A stretch of DNA of 64,000 nt from Dermanyssus gallinae (Eukaryota > Arthropoda > Arachnida > Mesostigmata > Dermanyssidae). Position 1 is the first letter of the stretch, and the number at the start of each line of letters is the position of its first letter. Where the stretch lies: the NCBI GenBank assembly GCA_003439945.1, contig QVRM01002067.1, positions 1,028,501-1,092,500 on the forward strand, given 5' to 3'. A program made the translations under genes and the position numbers. Below the pieces are notes generated by a model. It saw only the letters and a list, made by a program, of their open reading frames with translations. It ran no database searches and was not told the DNA's origin. Below are positions 41,630 through 53,414 of this stretch, one piece after another.

Positions 41630-43340
41630 AGTATTTCTAAAACATGTATCTACATATATGTACGATCTCAGAAAACAACTGTATCATTATATTAATCAGG
41701 TTTTATTGCTCTAAAGTATTTAATATATAATAAAATATAGCCTGTAATTAGTTTAAAAAAAAACAAACGTAATGGTTTTTGCACAAAGAGGAGGACCATA
41801 AAGGAAACTCCTTGTCTAGCTAGAGCTGCTCCCGAGTATAGGGCTGATTACGTACTTCCTCATAAAATATTGTCGTCGAGAACGAACCAGCGAAAATAAA
41901 AAATGCGTCCCCGTTGTTGACGCAATTGCTAATTTGGCTTTTACTAAACACGTTGTCACTTCCTTGCCGCCTACCTTGATGGTGTGAACAATAGCAAGCG
42001 CGAGGCATTCAGTTGGGCGTGCGTCTTTCAGTAGCACTGGTATGCCGTTGGTGACGTCGTAGCAACATGGTTACCTCGCGCATGTTGTACTTCTTGCCTA
42101 ACGCCTGTAGAAGTAGTTGCAAACGCGTTATGATCACAACTGGTGAATGGCCTATCCCCAATTTGCATGCTCGATACTGTGGTTGTCAAAATTTGCGCCC
42201 CGCGACAGCCTAATGCTGTCAGGATGAGTCTGTTCCTCAACAACCAAAAAGAAAAGCTTTTCCATAGTTTTGTTTTCTAGTCAAAGTGTTTGCAAAATAT
42301 CATTTAGAGCAGCACGCGGCGCGTTGCAAGATTATAAGCTCAGGCAATAAAACACTTAAACTAAACACAAGGCGTAATGACACCTAATAATACAGATGGA
42401 ATCGATTATAAAAACCCAGTAGTTTTTTTACGCCTAAATTGAGCATTTTTGTTTAACTAAATGCTCCCCGTTTAGGTATGTGAATGCGAAGTGAGCCTTC
42501 TTGAATGTAGAACAAAACTAAAAATGTAACAGATAATACATTTGGCTATATTTTTATATAAGCAGACTTTGACCTGACGTTACGTTAGGTTTATTATTCC
42601 TTATAGCGCCTAACCAATTGCAATCTTGCTAACAATCCGCGCCTGCAAAGAGGTGTATCGGTATTTGCGATTTAATATGTCGTGACATATATGATCGGGA
42701 CATAGCTGTGTGAGGGCAACAGAGGTTGTTTACTTCTGTGCCCCGCCGCTAAAACTCCTATAAGCTTTTCGCAGTTTACAATCGACGTTCATGAACACAT
42801 TTCTAGTGACGTACGTATGCAGAGTACGATTGACACTTTAGTTTTTAGACAATTGCATATTACATAGACAGCACGGGTATTAGCAATAATCACGGATCCT
42901 AGTAGGCGTTTAGTAGTCTTGTTATAGAAAAAGAGCATACTTTTATTTAGTCAAACTATAAATCTGGAGTCTTTTCTAGACTAGTTGTCTGTTGTATTTT
43001 ATCTATATAACTGTTGTAGTGCTTCACTCTAAGAGCTTCCCGCTTTAAAGACACTATGTTCTCACAAGAGAGCCCTACATAATAAGCTGTGCAGCAACTT
43101 ATACTAGGCGCTACCAGACAGTCCAAAGCGTATAAAACAGGCGCAATGGCAGTACGCAAATGTACTCGTTCAACTCGAGCCATATGCATGATCAAGTGGG
43201 ATTGTGGGCTTAGAAATGGTTTCATGATTTATGAAGAGTAACCGCGTTTCAAAGCCCGGCACTCTGGCACGGAACAGCCCAGTGCACATTGCGGTATGCC
43301 AGTAGTGCCTTGAGTGCGAGCACAAATTTAGAGCAAATAA
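41585..43340. other. Unassigned sequence
   Basis: Contains a (TA)n tract at about 41597-41623. Minus-strand open pieces of 60-90 residues (41816-42243, 42956-43225) have no recognisable motif or good start context. I see no element ends. Confidence 0.4.
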
Positions 43341-44630
43341 AGTCGTTTTTGTTTTGAACGGCCATGCGATACGACGCCGAGATGATCGCAACTCGCACGC
43401 CGAACGAAGTATGTGCGGATGGTCATTGAGCTGCTCCCAGGGTAGGCAACAAGTTTTTCCTCCTTCCAATGGCGCTGCTGCTGCTGCTGGTGCTACCGCC
43501 GCCGCTGCTGCTGCTGCTTTCGCTGCCGCCACCTACTTCGTGTTCTCCGAGGTAGTCGCAAGGCCATCTTAGTCGGTTGTACGCGTTCCACGATTCCCCT
43601 TCGCTTCCTCCGGCAAGTCTTCGTAGCTGCCCTCTCTCACGCAAACGAGGTTCCCTTGCCTTCAGCGGCCCTTTCCGCGGCGTCTCGGAGCGGCACTTCA
43701 GGCGGCAGGTTGAGCACATGCCAGCTCTCCTGTACGGCGCGTAACGTAAACACTCGGTAACACGAACACCGCAGAAACCACCGCGTTTGCGGCCGTGCGT
43801 TCCCGTGCTCATGCGTGACAGCAAGTCTGGCAGCAAGTACGCAGTGCTTTCACTTTGGATTTGCGCTTGGCATACGCTGAGTTGCTTTCGGCTGAGTTCG
43901 GTGTAGTAAAGCCGGGCTACTTCTGTGTCAGCAGTTTCGACGTGGGCACGATCCGTTAAACGATTCAGTGGGCAAGTGTGTATACGTGTGAGTTCGCGCG
44001 CACCCGCCCGCCCGCGGTGGCTAATATACGATGTTCCCTTGTGACAAGGCAAGCAAAAGCTAAATGCACAACGTTGGCCCGTTGGAGTCCGTCAGATGAC
44101 GGATGTGCTGCCTTTCATCAAATAAATCGAGTTAAAGGAAAGTATAACCAAATAAATACGAAAAGTTAGAAACACGTGCTAAGAAGGGCTGGGGCCGTCA
44201 TTGTGAGGCACCGACAAAAGCAGAAGAAGAAGAAGAGAGAGAGAGAAGCAGCAGCAGCAGAAAAAGAAAATCGCGGGAATGTGTATAATCTGTTGGTAGG
44301 ACGATCGTCATAGTGCGGCGTGTCACGGCTTATCAGTGTTTGACAGCGCATGTGATGCACTACGCGCGGCTCGTGCGTTTCATCGGTGCAACGTGCAGTC
44401 TACACGTGCACTCCAATGGCTGACTGACTCGTTAACGGTTTCGGCAATTGGCATCACGGTGTGTCAATTGTTGTCGTTGCTGCTGTTGTTGTTGTGATTA
44501 TTATTGTTGCGGCTGTTGCTGCCGCTGCAATTGTCGATGCTATTGTGTCAGGATAACCCCCAACGAAACCATCTCAGCAACCAAACCTGAAGTTCAGAGG
44601 CTGCCGGTTTTCTTTTGCCGTCAATATTCG

Positions 44631-44636
44631 GTGAGT
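44631..44636 (+). other. Candidate 5' splice site
   Basis: TATTCG followed by GTGAGT, a near-consensus donor at the end of a Cys-coding trinucleotide-repeat stretch. No acceptor or exon was assigned. Confidence 0.25.
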
Positions 44637-46021
44637 GTTGTGTTTACGCGCTGACGTATGAATATGTGAAGCCTCGTCGTGCTGTCTTACGTACTAACAT
44701 AGATAAAGCTCACAAGATAGCAGCGTACCTATATGGAAGTTAAATACTAGTCTATTTTCAATTGGTCTTTTATTTGTGTTTTGTTTTTGACATTTTTTTA
44801 GCCACTAACTAACCAGTTAACTAAGGATATGTAGCTTTAGATGGTATTGATAGCGGAACAGACCTTTCCTGTCCGCTCCCTTCCTCATTAAAGGATTCAT
44901 TCCGATTTGCCTTGTCAGTCTCCTTTTGCATAGCATACGATACGCACTCTCGCTGTATATCCTGCGTAACGCCGCTCCCGCAGTGGAGTATGTAGCCCCG
45001 TATTCCCGCCATAGTAGGTAAAATGCTTTCAGTTGTTTGTTCTTTATTTTAGACCATCTTCCGGCTCCTACGGGCTTGGCCATAGTTAGTTAGTTAGTTG
45101 GCATTAGTCGTTGCACTACCTTTGTAAATTCAAGCAAGCATTTGTGCTATACTAAGTAACACTAATCACAGTGACATGCTTACGTAATATAATCACAGTG
45201 ATATGAGTGTTCTTTTTAGGGCAAGTAAAGCGAAATCAAATAAGCTCGTACATTTGGTTGTCGCAAATTGCATAATTGGATGTGTGCGCCTTTGCGACGC
45301 GCCAACTCCACCAGTCTACCATTGGTGGCGGCAGCAACACCGCGCAAAAACGGATGCCGTACTGCCTCTTCCTGCGTCGATGTTTGGCGTAAAATGCCGA
45401 ATGCAGAAATAGCTGAGACAGACGAGGAAGCAGTGAGCTATGCTGCAGTTATTTGCTGCGGCCGTAGTCTACTGTTTAGTGAGATTAGTTGTCTACAAAG
45501 TTGTCACAACACTTTTCAAGAGTGTTTATGGGTTTGTGTCTGTGTAAATCCGTGGGTGGCTAAAATCGTAGAAAAATCAGTAAAGAGGCCACAGGCCACA
45601 TATCCGTCAAGGGCACGGAAGAAACCGTAAATTATTCATAGGTTTTTGAGTCGACGTGCCGGTGATAGCCATGACCAACAACAACAACAACACCTGAAAC
45701 AGCAAAACAAGAACATCGAATGATATAATCACCAGCTTTACCACTCTCATGTGGCACATTTCGTTTGCAACAGGAGTTAGCGCTAGCGGTTCCACTTCTC
45801 ATCAACTGTCATTTTCGGTCGTTAGCCCTCTTTGTCAGTTAAGTTTATGCTAATTAGGTTAAGAGTGCGTTTCTGTCAACAAATGGGTTCTCTTTTATGA
45901 TAAATTTCCAGAATCATATTATGACGATGATGATGATGATGGCGCTAGTAATTAATTATCTATCTCTCTATCTATTGGCCTGTGGGCTAGCTTGGTATCG
46001 ATATTGTGAGTGACTGAGAAG

Positions 46022-46027
46022 GTAAGT
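46022..46027 (+). other. Candidate 5' splice site
   Basis: GAGAAG followed by GTAAGTGAG, a full-consensus donor on the plus strand. It precedes the initiator-like cluster and could end a non-coding exon of a transcript starting upstream. Confidence 0.3.
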
Positions 46028-46220
46028 GAGTAAGTTTCTAGCGGTGTCCTGAGCATCGGGCCTGGCTTAGCACCTATCTGGTGAAAATGGCGGCGGTGGC
46101 GACGGCGCCATATGATCTAACCCATTGAGCCAACATCAAGAAACGAAAACAAAACGCGTCGTACCGTTGGCGCGCGGAATCCGCCGTCTGTCGCGCTTCA
46201 CCCCTTGCTTCCTCTCTCCT

Positions 46221-46250
46221 TCAGTCAGTCAGTCAGTTCGTCAGTCACTG
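46221..46250 (+). promoter_or_regulatory. Initiator-like TCAGT cluster
   Basis: Four overlapping copies of TCAGT (TCAGTCAGTCAGTCAGT) and a fifth nearby lie about 175-200 bp upstream of a strong-context ATG. TCAGT is the core of the arthropod initiator element, but a simple TCAG repeat would look the same. No TATA box was seen at the expected distance. Confidence 0.22.
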
Positions 46251-46423
46251 ACTGCACAAACACCTCAGACATAAACACAACAACGCGACCGTCTTCATCT
46301 ACGACTATACTAGAAACATTCCTTCTCCTCATCCGTCTCCTTTTCCTCTTCTCGCTGTTGTTGTTGTTGTTGTTAGCGAGGACGCGTGTTGTAGCGTCGT
46401 CGTTACTGACGAAGACCGCCGCC

Positions 46424-46690
46424 ATGGCGCCATGGCTGCTGCTGCTGCTTCTGCTGCCGCTGACGCCGCCGGTCGCCACGGGCGTCCATCGTCGTCGTCG
46501 TCTTTCTACCGTCGGCGTCGGCAGCGACGTCTTTGACGCTGAAGCGCAACATGTTTTTGCTGCTACAACTACAACAACAACTACTACTACTATTACTACA
46601 GTTGCTGCTGCTGATGCTGCTGCTGCTACTGATGATGCTGATCGTAATGATGATGATGATGATGCGCGCGCGGTGATGCTGAAGGGATGA
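46424..46690 (+). CDS. Candidate signal-peptide exon, 88 residues
   Basis: The ATG at 46424 sits in CCGCCATGG, a near-perfect animal start context. The first residues, MAPWLLLLLLLPLTPPVATG, form a textbook signal peptide with a polyleucine core and an Ala-Thr-Gly-type cleavage area, followed by HRRRRLSTVGVGS and then a low-complexity Thr/Ala/Asp tail encoded by trinucleotide repeats, ending at a TGA. The same frame is open upstream to 46205. If real it would be the first coding exon of a secreted or membrane protein with splicing before the stop; no consensus donor inside the tail convinces me. Leu codons are mostly CTG within a CTG/GCT-type repeat, so chance is a serious alternative. Confidence 0.25.
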   Translation: MAPWLLLLLLLPLTPPVATGVHRRRRLSTVGVGSDVFDAEAQHVFAATTTTTTTTTITTVAAADAAAATDDADRNDDDDDARAVMLKG

Positions 46691-47218
46691 TAGTAGCAGC
46701 CAGCGGTGCCAGCCAGAAATTACATCAAGTCTCATCTTATTTTTGGCGCATCGGCGCAGAGACTCCAAGCAAGCGAAAACAACCAAGAAGCGAATAGAGA
46801 AAGCGGCGATATTCCTCTAAGCAAGTGATGATTCTGGCATGGCATCATCAGAACAGCATCATCACCTTCATCGCCATCACCACCATCATCAGCAGCAGCA
46901 GCAGCGGCGGCAAATCACGATGGTCGAGATGATGTAGGAGATGATGATGAAGATGATGACGACGACGACCGCAACGGCCGTCGTTTCTGGACGGAAACAA
47001 CGATGAACGTCGACGAAACGTTAAACAAAAGTGAAGACACGAGCAAGCGATTCAGCGAGTCAGAAAGCCAGCTAGCGCAGTCAGTTTGTCGTCCATCCGA
47101 CACAGCTGATATACAGACAGAAAGTTAAACGAACGGACGGACGGACACAGACGCTGCAGCCGTCGTCACCGTGGCGATCGTGGCGGCGGCAACGCTGGTC
47201 CCCATGTCGAGTTTCGAC

Positions 47219-47251
<33 letters not shown>

Positions 47252-47252
47252 T
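47219..47252. repeat. (CAGA)n microsatellite
   Basis: Nearly pure CAGA repeat with one A-containing interruption (ACAGACAGACAAACAGACAG and on). Confidence 0.93.
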
Positions 47253-48120
47253 GATCCACCAGGCAGGCAGGAGGACGAGCAGACGAAAGGCGAATCGAAA
47301 GCAACGCGCCGCGCGGATACATGGACAGCGAGAGTCCAGTCTTTGTTTCGTACTCACTTGCTTACTTTCTTACAAACGCAACAACGGCAAAAACTTCGTC
47401 TGACGACAGCACTCGTCAGGCTTGTCCCTACTGCCCGTGGCGATTCGGCTATTGGCACGAAGGACAAACTGTCGCCGACCTCCTTTTGCTCCTCCTCCTC
47501 CTCCTCGTCATCCCGGACTTTAGTCCCGGCTGATTCGCTTCTGATTAATACGCCCAGCAGTAATATGAAGGGAAAATCAGTGTTACTCAGTGCTCGCTGA
47601 TCGACCCCTCAATTCTACCTGCCGTCCGTCCCATCACCACCACCACCATTACCGCCGTTACCGCCACCCCCCGACAAATAAACGATGCGATTACTTAATT
47701 GCGATCCATTGCATCCACTACCCGTCTCTATGATGCACTACCCATTGATGCACCGATTCATTCGACTCCCGACGGCTGATGCATCCGCTTAGATCGACCT
47801 TTTCCTTTGCTTTCATTTAGTTCCGTTCCCGGCTCGCGGCCGTCACATTCAACGGCGCCACCTGCAAACGGCCTTCGTTAATCGTCAGTCAGCCAGCCAG
47901 CCAGCGAGCCTTTCGTTTGCGTTCGTTCGTTCGCTGGTCAGACGTCGTTGCCGCGGCCGCCGCCGCTGCTGCTGCTGCTGTTGTTGCTGCCAAGAATTAG
48001 CGATCGAGCCAATGGCCATTTGCCCGCCTCCCCCTAAGACAAAAATCCGACGAGCCCGTATTTAACGTCAATTGCTTGCGCTGGCAACAACAACGACAAC
48101 AACAACAACAACTACAATAA

Positions 48121-48507
48121 ATATGTTATTACATGAACGCATATGTATATGGGATAATCGTATACAATATGCAACATGATATGCTAATACCGCTTAAAAG
48201 TGGCTAATAAAGGCAAACGCATATAAACATATGGATATGGAGAAAATTAAAGAAGAAAATACGATGTGCTAATGTTATCTGCACCCTCACTCCAATAAAG
48301 TCAAGTAAGAAAACGCCTTTATTCAAGGGTGATACAATTTATAGATATTTTATGACTATGCACCTTACGCGATCACTGCTTTTACTATTAAATACAACGA
48401 AGTATATTAACAGCACGACTACGTCTATTAACCAGCACAGTGACGTGCATTAGCGCATTCAGAGAATATTGTACGCATCTCTTATAGGTAACAGTAGTTA
48501 GCATTAG
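48121..48507. other. Unassigned AT-rich sequence
   Basis: Nothing recognised between the repeat-rich region and SINE S2. Confidence 0.4.
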
Positions 48508-48617
48508 GTTCGGGCATCTGTCGATGGTGCGCGGATTCGAGCCCTACCGTTGCACATCTATATTTATGGGGGTCCGTCTATGAAGCATTGCGAAAAGCAG
48601 TACGTCGTATTAACGAC
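48508..48617 (+). repeat. SINE copy S2
   Basis: Shares with S1 the segment GGTGCGCGGATTCGAGCCCT (B box at 48533-48543), then CCGTTGCACATCTATATTTA, the AAGCATTGCGAAAAGCAG tail segment and a final GTATTAACGAC related to GTGGACGTTAA. The 5' part with the A box is poorly preserved. Confidence 0.6.
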
Positions 48618-49692
48618 CCCATTGCTAGAGGCAATCTAGAACAGCAAACGATATGAACGTTAATTACTGAGATGAGTTACGACATTCTGTGTCATATTGG
48701 AACAAGACTTAAAGAAGGAAGAGCCTAAAAGAGCTACGATCATCTTGGGTTTCGTCGAGTCTAATGACTTCATACACACTGAGTTCTTTTTGGCATATGG
48801 CGACCGTTTTTCCTAATAGAAATCTCAATTGATGAAAGTCACATTTATTTAAAGCGTGGCCAAGCTAATGAGACAATTTGAAACCTTAGCATCAAGTCTA
48901 TGTCGGCTCGTTGCCGATACGCTCTCGTTTGTCGGACAGATGTGATGGCTTCACCGTTGGTTGTGGTCGACCGTTGTTTGGAAGGTATGTGATTGCTATG
49001 CTCGTGGAGTGCTATGCATCTTGCCTGTCGTTTGTGTATGAGCGTAATGAATTAATTATGTCATTCATACTAATTGCAGGATAGGAGTACTTGCCACATA
49101 CATGTTTCATTGGAAAATGTTTTCGTTATGCCGGCGAGTGACAAACATTGTCCTCTATGTTCCTTTTAGTGATCTACTTGCAATTCTGTCTACAAATTGA
49201 AATATGAATACAGTATTGAACAAACCTGTGAAATTCGGCAACGAACCCGTTCTGCACTCAAAGGTTCGCCGTACAAAATGCGTAAACAAGTCATATAATT
49301 CTAATTATTATTAGTTATTCATGCGTTTTCTAGAGCTTCGTGAATTTAGTAACATAAGTCTAAAAATGTTCGTTCAGCAGTATTGTCTTTATTAGCAGCA
49401 ATCTGGAAGACCATACTACTTTAAAACTCGTCGGACTGGTCAGATGTGTTTGAAGCGTAGCCGTTTATTTGAATAAGCGAATATTTGAAGCGTAGCCATT
49501 TAACCGAATTTGCTAAAGCCATTGACCACTTGGCCCATTAACGCTGTCCTGAGCAGTCAGTTTACCTTCGTTTCGCGCGCTCGCTTGAGACGCAGCTTGG
49601 CGTTCCTACGTGGCACGATCGTCCGCTGTTCGTTCACGATAGCCTCAGCCCGCGTGTCTAAGAACGAAACTCGATCAGCCGACCGGGCAGAA

Positions 49693-49751
49693 TCGCCGTT
49701 CATCGTTAACCCCATCTCGCCGTTCATCGTTAACCCCATCTCGCCGTTCAT
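49693..49751. repeat. 24-bp tandem repeat, 2.4 units
   Basis: TCGCCGTTCATCGTTAACCC plus CATC is repeated exactly at 49693-49716 and 49717-49740, with a partial third unit (TCGCCGTTCAT). The length is a multiple of three; the plus frame reads SPFIVNPI per unit and the minus frame MGLTMNGE. Confidence 0.95.
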
Positions 49752-50373
49752 TCGTCCGCCTGTGAACATACGAAATAAGTAAGAAATTCCTTCTCGTTCA
49801 CCGCGGGAGCCGGGATACGCTCTTTCACAACGTCCACTTCGCTCGTTGCTAATGATCGTCTGAAACCTCAGCAATAATTGGTTTCATTAAGATTACGATG
49901 ACGACGACGGCCCAACAATAACATCAGGCGGACAATCTTGACCGGCCTGCTGCTGTTCATCCTTCCAAAGGGGCTACGCGTGCGCGATCTGGCGGAATCC
50001 TCTGAGATGGACGAATCTACCTTTGTCTTTATCCTGTGGTGAGGCGTAGACCTGACTGGATGTCATCACTCCTATAGAAAGCTGCCCTAATGTAGTTAAC
50101 AAATAAAACACACCACACACAACCAACCAGCGCAGAGGATTTGATAACACAACGCCGGCAAGTATTTTGTTGTTGACGTAATCGCACTTCCTAATTTGGC
50201 TATGCTGGCACCCAGTGAGCGTCGCGATGTTATCTGATGAGACATCACAACGCAGCTTATATATTCCGTGACCCTGGGACGGCAAATTTCCTCCCGACGC
50301 CAGAATAAATAAGTCGCGTAGAGTGTACTTGAATGTATGTATAGTGCTATATATATGTATACTACGGTACGCG

Positions 50374-50375
<2 letters not shown>

Positions 50376-50416
<41 letters not shown>
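50376..50416. repeat. (TA)n microsatellite
   Basis: Alternating TA tract of about 40 bases. Confidence 0.93.
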
Positions 50417-50417
<1 letters not shown>

Positions 50418-51018
50418 TTTGTCATGTGCAGAACCATGTTAACCTTGAACTTCATTTTATATGGGAGGTTTTTTCACATGTCACTGACAGTCAGCAATGA
50501 TTAGTATGGGACTCACAAATTCACTAAACCCGGGACTCCTTGCCATCCCCGAGACTCGAAGTTGCGCGGTATTTCCTCGACGTGACCTTGAACAGTACAG
50601 CGACAATACAGAGCGACATGATGAATGCTGTCTGCTATCGAACAAAGCAACCGCCAAAGTTGTTCGTGCAAAGCACTTCACCCATTACGATCTGATCGCC
50701 TAAAAAGAGGTTTCCGGTCACCACACGACATTGTTTGATCGCTAGTATTTGTTTTAATAATTATTTTCTTACTATAAACTGATATATGAACAAGATATGA
50801 ACGAAGCGATCAAGTAGCAGCCCTAGAGGGTACCAGCCGTGAAAAAGCGGGTCGATGGCTACTGTCACCTCCGTTTTCCATTATATTCAGCGTATAGACA
50901 TATACTAGTTGTCATCACAAGAAAGATGAAAATGCGATGCCTCTTTTGCTCATTTTCTAGAAATATACATAAAATATTGACTGCGTATAATACATTATTT
51001 ATAAAATAAGCATATATA

Positions 51019-52271
51019 TTAGGTAAGTCAAAAAGTTCGTCGGCTTTTTTACCCGATTTTAAAGAGCCTTATTTATGCAGACAACAGTATTTTTATTCAA
51101 TGAGATATTGACCGTTTTGTTCGATAACCTTCGCCCATCGCCTCGGTAGATCCATGATTCCTTTCTCCCAGAACGTCTTGTCCTTCTCGTCGAAATACTG
51201 AGTGTGGTGATTTTTTTATAGCCTCCAAAGATTCAAATGTTGTGCCATCAAGGGAGTTCTGGAGAGACCTGAACAAGTGATAATGGTGCGAGGTCGGGAC
51301 TATAAGCTGGCTGCGGCAGCACATCCCAGTCAAACTCCGCCAATTTTTGCCGGGTGGCCAAACTTTTGTGTGGTGTCGCCTTATCATGTTGAAAAGTGAC
51401 GCCCCACCTGTTTGACAATTCCGGGCGCTTCGTTGCTACTGCAGCCTTCAAATCTTCGAGTTGTCTGCAGTAGACGACGGAGTTCATCGTCTGACCCATT
51501 GGAAGCAGCTCAAAATACACGACGCCCTTACAGTCCCACCAGCAGCACAGCATAACCTTCTTCTGATGAATTTCAGGTTTAGGGATAGCTGCAGCCTGAG
51601 TACCTCTGGGGACCCAACTTCTTTTCTGTGTTACGTTTCTGTCAATTTTTCATCGCCGGTTATCAATCTCCTCAGAAATGGCTCATTCGAGTTCTTCCGG
51701 AGGAGTGCGTGACAGGTATCGACTCGCCCTTCAAGCTGCCTATCATTGAGGTCGTGTGGTAGCCAGATATTCCGCTTGCACGAGAAACCTGCATCATGGA
51801 GACGATTCCAAACGGTTCCGTGGGAGACTCCCGTTACATCTTCAATTTCTTTTATGATCAAACCTGGGTTCGAAGTAACCAGGCTCATGACTTCGTCGGT
51901 CTCCACAACATTGGGTCGTCCTGACCTCGGTTCATCTTCGAGATTGAAGTTTCCAGCTTTGAAACGGGCGAATCGCTTTTCGACTGTGGATTTGTGTACT
52001 GCGTTTTCGCCGTAGACTGCACATATCCTCCGGGTTGTTGCACTTATGCCTTCACGGTAATAATGTGTCAAAAATGCGTATTTTTGTCCTCCACTGCAAA
52101 AAGCTGCCAATTCCGCAAACGAAACGGTAAATTTGGAACCGGTATACCGTCGCGCCGCCACGGGTCTGCTCCTGAATGTAAACACCCAGCCGCACTCCCA
52201 GGCGGCCCTGCTGCAGAGCGCGGGAATTTAAAAAATGTGGTCCCAGAAAGCCGACGAACTTTTTGACTTAC

Positions 52272-52275
<4 letters not shown>
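51019..52275 (-). mobile_element. Mariner M4 with perfect ends
   Basis: A 1257-bp element flanked by TA. The left end starts TTAGGTAAGTCAAAAAGTTC and the right end is its complement; identity extends over 28 or more bases (through GTCGGCTTT). The insertion site is a TA-repeat tract: ATATATA precedes it and a (TA)n run of about 28 bases follows it. The terminus differs from M1 and M2/M3, so this is a third mariner lineage here. Confidence 0.95.
51097..52185 (-). pseudogene. Mariner M4 transposase, third catalytic Asp deleted
   Basis: A 184-residue N-terminal piece (52185-51631) has the HTH regions (TVEKRFARFKAGNFNLEDEP, VTGVSHGTVWNRLHDAGF) and ends at the first catalytic block RRLITGDEK, after which the frame shifts. 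A second piece (51553-51248) carries CKGVVYFELLPMGQTMN, the second catalytic block FQHDKATPHKS (Asp kept) and YSPDLAP. Directly after LAP, where the family has SDYHLF, the frame reads LSLVQV; YHLFRSLQNSLDGTTFES resumes in another frame, indicating a small deletion that removed the third Asp. The C-terminal piece runs to 51097. With a lost catalytic residue and at least two frameshifts it is inactive, yet the terminal repeats are perfect. Confidence 0.87.

Positions 52276-52304
<29 letters not shown>
52276..52304. repeat. (TA)n microsatellite at the M4 border
   Basis: Alternating TA run starting at the target duplication of mariner M4. Confidence 0.92.
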
Positions 52305-52307
<3 letters not shown>

Positions 52308-52357
52308 CACACGTTCCCAGGAGACAATTGTCGCTCCACTTACTTTCTTAATAAAAA

Positions 52358-52361
<4 letters not shown>

Positions 52362-52400
<39 letters not shown>
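52362..52400. repeat. (TA)n microsatellite
   Basis: Alternating TA bounded by ACTGAT and ATCAGT, so the whole tract is an extended palindrome. Confidence 0.93.
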
Positions 52401-52403
<3 letters not shown>

Positions 52404-53123
52404 TATTACCATCGGCGGCATCTTGCGCTCATGTCTTCCTCAAAAGTTAGGAAGTATTCTTTCAGTTTTGTATTTTCCCAATCATAGAGCTACATATCGG
52501 GGTAAGAGGCGGATTTAGCGGAACCGTGTTGTGAAAGAGATTTGCATTCCAGGTCCAATTGTACGGAAATCAAGCAAAGGCAACTTTAGATTGCATATGT
52601 TCCAGGTTGCTCTTGATGTTGTTGTTGTTGTTGTTGTTGTCGTCGTTCTTTTATTTTTGTTTTTTTGTCGTTTTCGAGGCTATTTTTGCCATCTGCTGCC
52701 ACTCGTGCGACTTAATATCAGCACTTAGAATGATGCAGTGAGTAGCTGACAATGGTGCACACTTCTTTCGAGTAAGAACTGCACAATCATGCTGGTGACG
52801 GCTACCGGCCATGATTACGTGCGCCAACACTAAGCAGGTCGCGACTGTCCATCGATACCGTGGTTGGCGCCCTGTTTCATTAATCAAACGCGATTGGTGA
52901 CGCATTAGTTGCCAACAAAAGACGCTAACCGTAAGATTGGGGGCCTGAGGTTGTACACGATGAGTTAGGGGCGTACGTTGTTAAATAACAAACTTTCGAT
53001 TGCATATAGCACTGAGGCGCCTATAATTCAAATGAATGTTTTCATGCAGTTTATATCTGTGTTTCGCTTTGTTGTCTTAAAGAAGGAGAGTTAAGGAAAA
53101 GCTAGCCGGAATCAGCACAAGAC

Positions 53124-53128
<5 letters not shown>

Positions 53129-53192
<64 letters not shown>
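53129..53192. repeat. (TA)n microsatellite
   Basis: Over 60 bases of alternating TA, followed by CATATACATATATACG. Confidence 0.95.
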
Positions 53193-53204
<12 letters not shown>

Positions 53205-53348
53205 CGTAACTAACCTATGGGCAAAACTAGCCATAGACTTGCAAGCGAGTAGCAAACAGAATAGAGAGGTTAAAAGCATTATTAATCAAAATTTTGCAAG
53301 CTCGATAAGGAAGGGCTAGCCAGAAGCGACGCAAAGAGGGATTGGATG

Positions 53349-53412
<64 letters not shown>
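53349..53412. repeat. Compound (TA)n-(GA)n microsatellite
   Basis: About 27 bases of TA switch directly to GA repeats, then GCGAGAGAGAGAGCGAGCG. Confidence 0.95.

Positions 53413-53414
<2 letters not shown>

Larger units (their letters stand above)
43341..48120. other. CG-richer, trinucleotide-repeat-dense region; candidate host-gene 5' region
   Basis: Composition changes sharply from the AT-rich flanks. It holds many imperfect CAG/GCT, GTT, GAT/GAC and CAA repeats (43.47-43.53, 44.47-44.53, 46.36-46.38, 46.56-46.67, 46.86-46.96, 47.96-47.99, 48.09-48.11 kb), giving poly-Ser, poly-Ala, poly-Leu or poly-Asp frames on both strands, which are not evidence of protein. No transposon motif was found in nearly 5 kb, unusual for this window. 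Donor-like sites occur at 44631 and 46022. Such repeat-rich, CpG-containing stretches are common in 5' exons, UTRs and promoters of arthropod developmental genes, but no conserved domain is visible. The direction of any gene is probably plus, by the donors. Confidence 0.35.
48618..51018. other. Unassigned sequence
   Basis: Contains a 24-bp tandem repeat at 49693, a (TA)n tract at about 50376-50416 and CG-richer DNA at 49.55-49.85 kb with an open 90-residue plus-strand frame (49510-49782) of no recognised family. Confidence 0.4.

Noticed and set aside
46403..46786. Minus-strand frame with poly-Ser, poly-Ile and poly-Gln
   Set aside because: Low-complexity translation of trinucleotide repeats; both strands are equally open.
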